From Bisporella sp. PMI_857 (lineage: Eukaryota; Ascomycota; Leotiomycetes; Helotiales; Helotiaceae), in contig JAJSPD010000008.1 in NCBI GenBank assembly GCA_021307315.1, positions 434,001-498,000 on the forward strand: DNA of 64,000 bases, read 5' to 3'. Shown in pieces: positions 26,901 through 38,000 of the stretch. The notes below the pieces were generated by a model, which was not told the DNA's origin, made no database searches, and saw only the letters and a program-made list of their open reading frames with translations. Positions within the stretch are counted from its first letter, which is position 1, and the number at the start of each line of letters is the position of its first letter. A program made the translations under genes and the position numbers.

Positions 26901-28430
26901 AAGGGCACTCACAAACGGAAGAAAGTAATCTCGGTAGAGGCACTCTATAAATACATGGTATTTCGCACATACTTTCTAAGCTACCAATGTCCTAAAGCCG
27001 TAAATATGCATACCCTTTCTACATTAAGGGGAGATATTTAGAAAAGCAATAAAATTTCTACTGATACCATTCTAGTTGGTCTAGCAGCCAGGTTTTGAAG
27101 TCAGCCAATGACCTTGGTGCCCTGGGTTCGAATGTTGACTTCGGAGTTGGTCGCTTTAGGTAGTACGTGCTTAAAGTTGAAGTATCTTTCACGGGTTTGG
27201 ATAGAAAGGAAGCTGGGACAGGCAACAATCACGCGGTTGACAGCATTGAACTCCTCGGCCACAAATTTCTCATGGCCCTTTACCATTCAACAAGGTCTTG
27301 ACACTCGACTTGGAGATTAATCTCGGTTCTAATTACAGGAAAATGCTTGTTGATCCTTGTGGTTGGATTCTTCACCAGGATACATATCCTTCGTCATATC
27401 TCTGATTATCCTAGAACTAGAGTTACTTCTCGCATAGAATCCGGAGGTCTTACCCCCCGTGCTTTTCTGTTTTTCCTTTAAATACAGGGCTATTCCACGA
27501 AGATTTAATGACTAAATATATTCGGTTCAGCACAAAAGCGCACTTTTAATGTATTTTATTCACCTGCCAACATAACCTATCTTACGTACGCCATCACTCA
27601 AATATAAATATGCCTCTCCATTCTTTCACGTGGAATCAGGATCAAAAAATCCCAGGGGAGACCAAATAAGGTCCAGCCTTCTGAAAGCTTTAAAAAAGCG
27701 ATCCTCAATTTTGTCTGAGCGTTTTGCTCATCGCCACAGAGATGTTTCAGGTGTTGGCTATCACTTCGACTACGATATTTTGATTTATATATGCTGAATA
27801 TCTAGTTTCCTTTCTTCAATACGATAACAAACCATTACCCGATAACAATTCTTCAATAACAACAGTCATTTCTCGGAGTTCAATATCCTGCTTTATACTT
27901 TGTGGAGCCTATATCATCTAAGCCTAAAGCTTTCCAGTATGTTGGTTGCAGCCTGCAAATTTTCGATTCAAGACGCGAACCACGAGTCGAGTATCTGTTA
28001 CACGCTTTGAGATGTAATCGATACTGGTCAGGTACATCTTCCCACCAAGTATCTCTCCTACTGCAGGGTTTAAGATGTAATCTATAAATGAGGCAGTAGG
28101 TGATCTTATATACAATTTTCTGCCCAATAAAAGAACTAAGGACAACTCTAGATTTAACGCTTACAGACTTTCAGACAGTGAAAGCAGGCTCAGCTCATAA
28201 TTCTTGTGAGTAATTTTCTATCGTTGATTCTTATAAATATCCTTCTACTAATCTATAGAAACCAGGGATTCAGAGAATGAACTTGAAAAAAACGAGAAAA
28301 GGAATACTTACACGTATTTTGCTACAAGAGGCTTCGCAATAAAGGATCTTGTACTTAAGTTACACTTCATTTCAAGATCCCTCAGCGAAACCTATGGCCA
28401 AAACTCAGCTGAGCCTATTATGGCTATGCT
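23990..28430. other. AT-rich gene desert
   Basis: About 4.4 kb clearly richer in A+T than the flanks. Stops are frequent in all frames and TA-rich runs are common. No open frame exceeds about 85 codons. The texture suits DNA mutated by RIP, with transposon relics too worn to name. A minus-strand 61-codon frame (27286-27101) looks faintly protein-like but matches nothing I can place. No intact repeat ends were found by eye. Confidence 0.5.
25775..25793. repeat. T10-A9 homopolymer palindrome
   Basis: Ten T followed directly by nine A, a self-complementary tract in the AT-rich desert. Probably low-complexity drift; a rho-independent-like or hairpin role has no support in a fungus. Confidence 0.7.
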
Positions 28431-29447
28431 CGCAATTAACAGCAATCCAGTGCCTAACAACAGCACGCCAATAACCCTCGATCTCAAACTCTCCATACCA
28501 CTCCTTAACCACAACAACCCCCCTCAGCATCCCATCTCAGAACGGGAAAAATGATCAATATACTCACTACACCAACATAGTACCCAGGCGCTGTCCTCGC
28601 ACTCCGTTCTGCACAACAACATCTACCCATCATCCCCAACCCAATTCCAAAACAAAGAAGAAGAGGAAACGCTCCAGAACACCCATCCCGCAACCCAGCT
28701 CTCTCAAACAGCCGGAACCGCAAAAAACCCAACAATCTACCAAGGCGCAAAACCGATTTGGCTCTGAAAGCGAGGGTTATCGTTACACCTCACATTATCG
28801 CCTCGCGCCGGCGATCGCAATCCACAAGGGGGGTCTCGCTTCCCACGCCGAATCAAGACAGTTACACGACATGTGCAGGTCTAAGCATTGGGCTAGACGC
28901 TGATGGGCGCGTGTTCCCCCGATGACTTACCAAAAATGGGGGGGGAGGGGTTGTTGAGACGGAAAGACACGGGGTACGGCATGATTTTTGTTTGGAAGCG
29001 TCCGCGGTGGTGGTGGTGGCCAATCACCCCGGCGGTGAGAAAAAAAAAAAAAAAAGGGTTATGCCGAAGAAGGAAATACTTCGTTGCGCGGAACAATGTC
29101 ATGCATGGCGTTGGGACTGACGAGGGGGGCAAAGGGAGTAAGGATGCGCGGGATGGAGCGAAGGGAATACCCTGGAAGGAAGAGGGATGGTACCGTGCAG
29201 GGGTGGAAACAAAGGGGATGATAATCTTCCTTTTTAGGAAGTGTACGCGCTGCTGACGTCGAGCTTGGTGGTTGTTGTTGTTGTTGGGGATTTTCTCACC
29301 GGGCTGAGGATTTATTTGTTGCATGGTTTGTGTGTTTACGGAAATAGAGCTGCTGGGCAGGTGGTGGTTGCAAAATTCAAAGTGCAGGTAGCATATAGAT
29401 GACGGTGGATATATTGATATTCAATTTTGTGTAATGTAGGTGAATCA
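28431..29447. other. G+C-richer stretch with homopolymer and triplet repeats, no clear gene
   Basis: Base composition jumps sharply from the AT-rich desert. A minus-strand 81-codon frame (28750-28505) contains a Cys cluster and a hydrophobic end (YYVGVVSILIIFPVL), like a small membrane protein, but has no other support. An A15 run is at 29041-29055 and a (GTT)n repeat at 29270-29286. Long open frames on both strands from 28893 to 29324 reflect low-complexity G-rich sequence and show no motif. Confidence 0.4.
29270..29286. repeat. (GTT)n microsatellite
   Basis: About six GTT/TTG triplets in a row. No coding role is evident. Confidence 0.8.
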
Positions 29448-29556
29448 TCAATCTTTTGCCTCCCAGCATCGGTAAATTGATAGGTTTGATAGAATAAATT
29501 TCCTCACTGCCATCCAGTGTATAATTTCGGGATCCCAAGGGTATACCAACGCCTCC

Positions 29557-30021
29557 TCAGAAATGAAACTCCATACTTCGTTTCCCTTGAACCAAACGCC
29601 TGTAAAATGAATCGGTTTCCGCTGAAGGACTTGCATCCCAAAAAAGGAATTTAGTACCTTGCTTCTCTTCTCCTAGAGTACTCTGTTTGATCATCTTGAT
29701 AAGCAATCGAATGCCTCCAATCATACTTCTCATCGTGATAAGCAGGCCGTGGAGACTCGTATTCTCAGAGCGGCGATAGTCTCTTGGAGTCTCATCTCTC
29801 CTATAATTCCTGGGTTCTTCTTCCATAAACTCTCTACGGCCTTCATCTTGACCTGCTTAGCCTTTTTCACGGGTCCTCCGTGAGCCGTCGGTGGCGATAT
29901 GATTTCTCCCAGTCCTCCTTTTCGCCGTAAATGACGCCTTTGGCCAGAACTTGTGAGCTGCAATGACGAGCCCAACTATGGACACGGCATGCAGAACTGT
30001 GCTTTTATCGGGAGAAACCAT
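29557..30021 (-). CDS. Small membrane-anchored fungal protein, frame broken
   Basis: Starting at ATG 30021 the product has one hydrophobic segment (HAVSIVGLVIAAHKFWP). After a one-base shift it continues GVIYGEKEDWEKSYRHRR. The combined signature (transmembrane helix, H-K-[FL]-W-P-K-G, then Y-G-E-K-E-D-W-E) is one I recall from short uncharacterised Pezizomycotina proteins with a basic, Arg-rich tail. The tail here (PRNYRRDETPRDYRRSEN) fits. At least two one-base shifts (near 29937 and 29850) are needed. The 3-prime end is uncertain: one frame stops at 29557 and another runs to 29448. Function unknown. Confidence 0.5.
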
Positions 30022-30704
30022 GACGGCAACTATAACCAGAGGGTTGATTATATTGGGATAAGTAGAAAAGTTGCTTGGTTGAGGCTGTGTCTGTTGTGAT
30101 CATCGAGCGGCGATGAACCTCGACTTGTGTGGGGTTTCTCCCAAAAAGATCGATTTAATTGCCAGGTCAAACTCTTATTTTGTTAAGAAAGCCTTGAGAT
30201 TATGGATGGCAGGGACAATCGTGCTTATAAGGCGATGTAGTCACACAGGATCATGGAGGAAGGGGCGCCAAGACTGCGCATTACATCCCTCGTGCTCGTG
30301 AGGAACCCACGGTCTAATGGCCCAAAAAAATTCGAGAACCTGAGACAATATTCCTTGGCTTGAGATCAGGTTTGCCAGGAATGAAGGAACATCTATTATT
30401 TTGGTTGTTGTGAAGTCCGAGGCCGGAGATACTGGGCGAGTTGGTCACACTTCGCTTATGTGACCGATTTCCGACGGTACACTCCCAGATGATTAATGTA
30501 TAAAATCGCAAAACAATCCATTCGATGCATGAGTTCGGTTGAAAACAGCTTGAAGTTGACCTGATGAAGAATATTCTGATAAATATTGTGAGATGGTAGA
30601 GAGCAAAGAGGCAACGACGCAATTGGAATGCTCTCCCCTGTATTAAATTCGCCATCGTCATAGATACGGCGAGGTCGGTGGACTGCTTGGAGCTGTAGCC
30701 CATT
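30022..30704. other. Intergenic, nothing recognised
   Basis: About 680 bases between the 3-prime end of the 2EXR gene and the start of the small membrane protein. No motif or repeat was seen. Confidence 0.5.
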
Positions 30705-31573
30705 TTATAAATCTGATCTTAGGATACTCCAATCTGGGTTGGCCTTGTTCAATGCTACGAACTTCTCCCGAATGTCCTTCGCACATATATTCACATGGGT
30801 CCCTGGAAAGGCGATATCGTGAGGTACCCCAGATCGTCGAAGGTAAACAGTCATATCCCCAGGTCCCATATATCGACCAAAGCTGTACTGTAATATTTCC
30901 TTTCCTCCTCGTGGTTCAGAACCCTCCATACGATATTCAACTCCTCCAGATGTTTAAACCTTAACAGTCCATTCTTGCCCAGAAACTTTGCACGCTGCGA
31001 TCGGGAGGAATTCCACCTCTGGCTCCAACCATTGCAAGAAATGCTCAATCGTCTGGTCTCAAATAGAGCAGCTGGTTTGCTGTACTGGCCACGGGCCCAC
31101 GGCCATATGTCCTCAATGAAAATACTGTCCACCAACGGGTCGAAGTAATGAAGAGGAAAGAAGGAGGATTTGGGCATTCTTGGAATGAAGATAGGCTTGT
31201 AACGGCATAGAGTCTCCAATCGACTCTCGCGGCATGCGCCAAGAAGGGCCATAAGATCAGACGGGCAGTTGATGGTAGACGTACAATAACTCTCTTGTAA
31301 TGAAATGCAGTTCCTCTGAGGCAGCGATTTGTCATACCAAATGACAGCACCGGTACCAGATGGAAAGGAATGATCATTGTCTGAAGAAGACGGGCTCAAC
31401 GCTACTGGTACATTCCTGACCCGAAAGATTTGTCTCTTGACGATCTGTATAGTTCGAGGATCAGGCAAAGCTTCTCGCCATATCATTAACCTCAACTCGG
31501 CAGGGAGCTGTTTGAAGCGCGGAAAGTCGGCTGGCGTGGTCCAGCAGCAAGGGAGATAGTCTGCAAATGTCAT
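30705..31573 (-). CDS. 2EXR-domain protein
   Basis: ATG 31573 opens a protein whose N-terminus carries the 2EXR hallmark (FPRFKQLPAELRLMIWREAL, then PRTIQIV). These F-box-like fungal proteins are numerous and mostly uncharacterised; a role in protein-protein contacts is the usual guess. The middle has LLGACRESRLETLCRYKPIF, LHYFDPLVDSIFIEDI and a LRFKHLEELNIVWRV segment, all typical of the family. A one-base shift near 30905 carries the frame from NHEEERKYYS to PRGGKEILQYSFGRYMGPGD, and the protein ends WSILRSDL at 30705. Intronless apart from the indel, about 288 residues after correction. Confidence 0.8.
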
Positions 31574-31596
31574 GGCGACAGTGAAAGGTGTGCTTA

Positions 31597-31597
31597 T

Positions 31598-31622
<25 letters not shown>
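31597..31622. repeat. (GA)n microsatellite
   Basis: About thirteen GA dinucleotides about 25 bases upstream of the 2EXR start codon, so probably in its promoter or leader. Confidence 0.9.
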
Positions 31623-31630
<8 letters not shown>

Positions 31631-32734
31631 ATGGTGAAGATCACACTACTAAGAGCAACATGTTATAGATCAGACGAAACGTAATCAAGAAAGTAAAAGG
31701 GAAGCAAAAGGCTTGGGGGAATGACGAAATTATATAAAGAAATAAAGTGCGGTTGTAACACATGGACTTACCTCATGCCGGGGCTTGCCACGCTTTATTA
31801 CTGTTGGGCAGGGGATCCGAAAGGCTACATACTTTGAGAATTTTTTGGGTTTGCGGGGTGGAACAGCGATCAGAAGAAACGGACCTGCATGCACCGGATA
31901 TGAGGCTGGCTTGCAGGCTCGCTTTATGATATCTGATGAGGTGCGAAATGTTGATATGCCGCCTGGCCGTAGAGTACTTTCTTGTGGATGCGAGTGGGGT
32001 ACTGTAATGTAGCTCTAGCTTGGACGGATGTTGCACACGTATCAAGTCGCCTACTTCGGACTTGAGGGTCCTGTCCAGGCAGCGGAAGCGATTGGACGGA
32101 CCAGTTGCAATTGGATGCCTCGGACCTGGCGTCGTAAAAGAAAAAGCACATTGGGAGGGTATCGGTAGTCCTGGTGTATTGGTATTATCGATCCGCGCAT
32201 ATCATATATGCGCTGCACATCCAGTCTAGTCTAACACACAACATACGAGGATGAGCAATGCAATCTAATAACACCGCGCAGCAAAAAGGACCGCTGACTT
32301 GAGGGTATTATTGGTGGTAGCTTATGTGGCATATACTGGGACCAAAGCGAGGCGGTCTTTAACACTTTCAGGCAATCCAACAACCAACAAGCGTGAAGTT
32401 ACGAATGCGAACAATAATGCGTATACTTTGCCCAAAAACGCTCTCTCTTTGGTCGCTAATACGATATGGATAAGTAACCCTTAGAGGTTTAGCTTGTTTG
32501 CGTTGCGCTGCTTGCTTAGCTTTTTAGTGTTCCCGGCCTGCTGGATGCCCCACTGCTGCCTCCGTACGGTACTGTATTGGTACAGGACTGGAATGGCCTG
32601 TACGAAGTAGGTACAGTAAGTGTAAGCCTCTGTTGGCTTAATCTAAACCCTGTAAGCGAACCTGAATGATCAATTAAGCGGCCGCTGCCTGTGCCAAATG
32701 CCAATCCTTACCGCCGGACAGCTCAGTAAGTACA

Positions 32735-32750
32735 ATACACACACACACAC
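32735..32750. repeat. (AC)n microsatellite
   Basis: Eight AC dinucleotides, about 420 bases upstream of phs1. Confidence 0.85.
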
Positions 32751-33058
32751 TTATACGAAGGGTACAGCATGACTTTCGTACACTGCACTACAGCAAGCCA
32801 TAGTGTCTGTGCACCCACCGAAGACCCAGCCCTGGAACCACCCTTCAAGAATCCTTGTTGAATTATTGCTTCACACACACTATTAAGTAAGCCCCTTGCG
32901 AATCCGAAGGAATCTTTTTTTCACGTTTTTCATTATTTTTTTCAATGCCACCTGCTGCTCTACTCCGCTCCCTCAACTTGACTCCCTTTCACACCGACTA
33001 CTCAGCTTAGTCATCCTATTGGCTACGAATTGATTACTCAATAGAGTCGATACCAAAC

Positions 33059-33085
33059 CCAGCCAGCCAGCCAGCCAGCCAGCCA
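33059..33085. repeat. (AGCC)n microsatellite in the phs1 leader
   Basis: Six copies of AGCC about 85 bases upstream of the phs1 ATG, probably inside its transcribed leader or core promoter. Confidence 0.9.
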
Positions 33086-33168
33086 AACTAGCTGTACAAG
33101 TCAAGTACAACACAACCCACCTGCCGCTGTCACCAGTCACACTCACCACTGGCAACACCACCACCAAC

Positions 33169-34060
33169 ATGGCCACGCCCATCTCCCATTCCGATGGGCT
33201 CCGCAGACCCGGCACCAAGCCACTGCGGTCCAGCTCGCCAAAGACACAGTACCTCATCCTCTACAACTTCGTTTCGGCCGTCTTATGGGCAACTGTGCTC
33301 GGCCGAGTCTTGATGCTGGTGCCACTCGTGGGTTTTGGCCGCACGTATGCTGGTGTCGGCAATTTCGCCAAATGGACCCAGACCATCGCCGTGCTAGAGA
33401 TCGTACATGCGGCTATCGGTAAGCAACCGATCCCCTCCTCGATATTCCGATATCTTTTTGTTTCTTACTCTCCCCCTCCCCAATGATGCTGACCCGCGCA
33501 TTGTGGGGAGTCGCATCCGCTCGCGGGAAATGCACAATCGAGGAATTAGATGCGAGGATTATACTAATTGGGTAATTGGAACAGGCCTAGTGAGAGCACC
33601 AATCAGCACCACTGGCATGCAGGTTGCGAGCCGGCTATTGCTAGTTTGGGGAATCGTCAATAACTTCCCCTCGTTGGCAAAGAGCGCCGGGTATTCGAGC
33701 ATGTTGGTTGCGTGGAGCGTCACGGAGGTAATTCGGTACTCCTATTTCGTGCTCTCCTTGAGCGGCTACTCCCCAGGCTTCATTACCTGGCTGCGATACA
33801 ACACTTTCTATGTGCTGTACCCCATGGGTATCAGTAGCGAGTGCTGGTTGATATATAAGGCTATTGGTCCGGCAAGTAAGCTAAGGCAGGAGTATGCATG
33901 GTTTCTGCAGTTGATCCTGCTGATTTTATCCGGGTACGGAACATTCCAAGACTGGAAATGTACTGGTAAAGGCTAATGATGCATAGGTTCATATGTTCTG
34001 TTTACACATATGATGTCACAACGGCGAAAGGTCATGAAGGGCAAGGGAAAGCAGTCGTGA
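33169..34060 (+). CDS. phs1: Very-long-chain 3-hydroxyacyl-CoA dehydratase (PHS1/PTPLA family)
   Basis: The ER membrane enzyme that dehydrates 3-hydroxyacyl-CoA in the third step of fatty-acid elongation, feeding sphingolipid synthesis. Exons are 33169-33418, 33585-33933 and 33987-34060. Membrane segments include YLILYNFVSAVLWATVLG, and the conserved core is VAWSVTEVIRYSYFVL then WLRYNTFYVLYPMGISSECWL. The Tyr of LYP and the Glu of SSE, seven residues apart, match the catalytic pair of yeast Phs1 (Tyr149, Glu156). The last exon gives a basic ER tail (SQRRKVMKGKGKQS). Exons sum to 673 nt, one over a multiple of three. The surplus T is in the run at 33924-33927, where LLIYPGSYVLFTHMM needs one base fewer. 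An assembly insertion is likely, and the family is essential in yeast. Confidence 0.93.
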
Positions 34061-35010
34061 AGACGATTACAACGATCAATAATTATATGAAGCTTAACAA
34101 CGACTGGAGAGGGTGTAGTTGTAGACGCTATCAGCACAGCACTTGAAGTCAACAAGAGGACGGCTCTGAACATGCATCGGCCCAGCGACTCTATTCATGG
34201 AAGGAGGATAGAACACATTAAAAGTAATATGTAATCACCGACTAGTGGAGACTGATCATCATAGCCAATGAAAGATACGTCTCCGTATGTCTTCACAGTT
34301 TCATTTCTGTATGTTTGAATAGTAATCTCAATCTGCGGCGCTGTCAGTCTAAGCTTTGCAGCATACCCATCCAACTATCAGAACTTGAGCATAGCTATGG
34401 GTCCGCCTCCACATCGGGTATTTTCCGTACCTCCCATGCTCTCACTTAGTCCCCCAATCTTTCACCATTTGTGGATCAAACGTCCTTCCCAGCTGACTGC
34501 TTCCCTCTTCATGATCGCAGTGCTTGCTGAAAGTTCGGGGCAAGCGCCCCCTCATTATCCACCTGATTGCAGGCAGCAACGCTAAAATCAACACTTAACA
34601 TACGGCTTCAAGAAACTTGATCTCATGTCCATGTGAGCACCAAGTTGGCACCCGCTTGATTTCTCGGGCTGCTGAAGATTACGTCAATATAATCCCACTA
34701 CTTTCACATCATTCATGAATCGGTATACCACCAGCCTTTCTCCACGCTGCCATTTCTGCTTTGGCTGTGTTGATCGTTCACGCTATGAAAAAAGAACAAA
34801 GGCATAAGGAATAAGCTGTCCGCCTTTAATCCTTTCAAAGGCCAGTCAAAATAGCCAATGCACATGTACAAATGAGTCATATCCATCATACGACATCTTG
34901 CTCTCATACCTTGGTATCTTTAGAATGGATTCTCTCTCTGACTTAGTAGATGTCTTGCGTATAAAAGCGATGAATGGCACAACAGGCCAGGGTATGTGAA
35001 ACATAGTCAT
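34061..35010. other. Intergenic, nothing recognised
   Basis: About 950 bases between the convergent 3-prime ends of phs1 and the NLR gene. Short frames only, no repeats. I looked here for WD40, ankyrin or TPR exons that might extend the NLR and saw none. Confidence 0.5.
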
Positions 35011-38000
35011 CTAAATTAAGGTGCTACTTTTTGTTGGAGCAGTAGCACTAGGATTTCCTTCTGAAAGCCGATGTTTCCAACTCGTCTTGAAACCTTTCTG
35101 CACCGATGCGGCCGAAGCCTGCTCGTTTTGTCCAAAATCTTTACTAGTGACAGAAGAAAAACACAAAGTGCCTCCAGCGGTGGGGAAGGAGCTAATCACC
35201 CTGGATGGATTGCTTGACAGCACATTTTCGCTTTCGACTATCGAATTTTTATGTTCTTTTCGATAAGCCAGAATTCGATCAGGGAGTTTCTTCGTATCAA
35301 AATTAACCCCTGCGGCTACCTCAGGTTCTTTTCTCACTACCTCACTCGAGCTTATGGAATTTCTGTGTTCGTTCCAGTAATGGGAACCTTCAATATTTTC
35401 TTCATCCCATAAGTCGTTACTGCCTCTGTCCAGATTGAAATGGTCTAGAACGTCTTGTAGAGAGCAACGACCGTAGACGACATTATCCTCGTCATCGAAG
35501 AAGCAATAACGTCTGTTTCCTTGTTCAGAGAAGCTTGCGGCCTCCTGGGTAAGAATAGCCTTGGGGCCATCAATGTCAAGTGTCTGATCTTTCAAAAAAC
35601 TGTCTACGGCCCTTTTCTTCCGCGACATATCCTGGTGCTCCTTCCAGAACGACGGGTGATCTTTGATCCAAATCGTGAAAAGTAGGTTTCCCGGCTTACA
35701 TAGATAGTCAAAATACCCACCAACATCTTCTCTTACACTTTGATAATGGCTCACCCAGTAACGAGTTGCATAGTCAATAAACTTACCTGACGCCTTTTCC
35801 TGTATATTGCGACACCATTCCCAAGGATGATACCACTTACCAGCATCTGTTTTGGAAATATTTCTAAGCGCATCCTCGGTATCAATGTAACTTTCTGCGA
35901 CTCTGCACCCAAATCGGGCGTCACTCTCACGTCGAATGATTTCTCCGTTGTCCAGAATAGTTAGATAATCGATGCATACCTGCAACAAATATCTATTAGA
36001 AACATCTTCTCGAATAGATTGCCGCCAAATCTGTTTTGACATAATTTTTGGCTCAACCTCAGAGAACCCCGGGATACCATGATGTTCCATGTGCCGTAGG
36101 TCTTTAGCTGTTGGGCACGATATATTCCACTGAAATTCTCTTAGGCAATGTCCCACAGAGATGTCATGCTTCGAGCTTTGCATCAGAAGAAATCGGCGGG
36201 CTGTTTGGTGGACCAGGTAGACTTTTCTGCCTCGAATCCTTAGGAAGTGGCCGCATAGTAACCGTACATGATTTGAAAATGGGTATTTTAGACATCCTTC
36301 CAAGTCATCTAATGTTTTTATTGTGCGGTATGCTTTCGATGGATCGGCGTTATTCATTCTCCAAGTATACGCCTTTTTGAGTCGGTCAAGTTTGTCTCCA
36401 GGAGGGAGCGCTATTCTCTTGGCTCCCTTGTAATCTTGATGGAGTTCCATCGCGATACTCAGCTCCTCTAGAGTCAAAGGTCTAGCTGCGGCGACTACAA
36501 TTTGAAGCATCTTTTTGGTTTTCAGGGGGTTAGGCCTGCCATGTAGAAGTTGCTCGTATATGTCATCCAGGTTTCGAGTCCGTAATATACCTTCGAGATC
36601 GGCTCGCGACATGCCGCCAAGGGACTTCTCTTTGAGAAGCTGTATCACCAACGATGTCCAAAGAAAGGTGAAGTCGGCACCTTTAATCAACGCTTCCTGA
36701 AGGTCCGTCAGTAGATCCGAGGGAAGTTCCGACTGAGTTGCAATTTCATTGATGCTCGTCTGTACATAAAGCTGTATATCATTATTCAACCCTGTGATTT
36801 CATCCTCTGCACGGAGCCTTATGTTGGGGATCGTTTGAAAAGCGGTTTTAATTGTGTTGTCTGGTCTGCTCGTGATAATTATTTTCAAGGGAAAGCGCTT
36901 CGGGCGAGTCGCTGCAAAAAGGAGAGCAAGTTGCTCCACTAGCAATGCTCGAGTTAACTCCTCGCACTCATCTAGGGCGTCAATAATACATAAGGTGTCT
37001 TTGAATCTTTTGTCGTGGATGCAGTCTCGAAAGACCTCCCATAATGCATTGAATGTCCTTGTTAGATTAGGTCCTCGGACAAAATGATTCTGCTTAAGAA
37101 TGGCATGTTCCATCAATTCTGGTTGGGAAGAAAGAATCTGATGGAGTATAGCAGACAGCGCATGGACAGAATCTTCCTGTTCCTGGTTTCCATCCTGGAA
37201 AATGAAGAAACAAACCTTGGTATTGGGCCGAGTCACTCTATTATACTGAATAAGATACTTTGCAAGAACTGACTTCCCACAACCTGCATCAGCGGAGATC
37301 CACAGGAGCCGCGCCCCTCGTGCTTCGCTCCAGTCACGATATCTCTCCGTCCCGAAAATCCATCGACATGTTCCCCTCACGGGAAGAACAATTTGCGTGA
37401 AGTGTGATTCGTAGTCTGAGGTTTCCAATTTGGTTAAGCAATTTCTCTCTGCCGTAGATAACGCTGGCCATCTCACTCAGTACAGGGGTATTACATTAGG
37501 CCGTTCCGTCACTCACGTTTCCTACCCTCTGGTCTGAATTTCTGAGTGCCATTCTCTACCATATCTCTAAGCCTAGTAATTATTTTGCGATAATCTGGTT
37601 CTCCACGACCTGAAAACGTGCATATCGTTGAGTGATTCGCAGTCATAGGGACTGCCGTCTCGTTCGGCCACTTTAGTAGTGCTGAATCTTTCTCTACAAC
37701 CTAACAGATCTAGTTATTATACTTCTGCATCCTCTGGCTTAAAGTTCATTACTTACAATGGTGCCGTACATAGATATTGTCTCCCAACAGCTGACGATCT
37801 CCAAATTCTTTCCTCGGTGGGTCCACGATCCAGCGATGCTGGTCAATAAGTCTGACCGTAGCTTTAGATCTTTGGATATAGTGTTTGTACTCGTATATAG
37901 ACTCGCAGCTCTCACTATGTTCGTTGCTATGTTATTCCAACTAGCTAAGCTTGACCCTGCGTGTGGTGTAGCGAAGAATATGACTCCATGAACATGCCCA

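Larger units (their letters stand above)
31574..33168. other. Intergenic between divergent 2EXR and phs1 genes
   Basis: About 1.6 kb without a recognisable gene. It holds three microsatellites and, towards the right, a C-rich leader that precedes the phs1 start codon. Short frames have no motif. Confidence 0.5.

Noticed and set aside
27101..27286. Minus-strand frame faintly like a retrotransposon polyprotein
   Set aside because: I tried to fit a copia-type protease or integrase and no catalytic motif (D-S/T-G, HHCC or DDE) could be found.
28893..29324. Long open frames on both strands of the G-rich segment
   Set aside because: They overlap each other on opposite strands and depend on homopolymer and triplet tracts; no motif on either strand.
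30300..30700. Possible 3-prime exon extending the 2EXR gene
   Set aside because: The protein reaches a typical family end at 30705, and the minus-strand frame beyond has unrelated composition.
34713..34907. Possible last exon of the NLR downstream of its stop
   Set aside because: No acceptor in phase, no repeat-like pattern, and the long exon has its own stop at 35011-35013.
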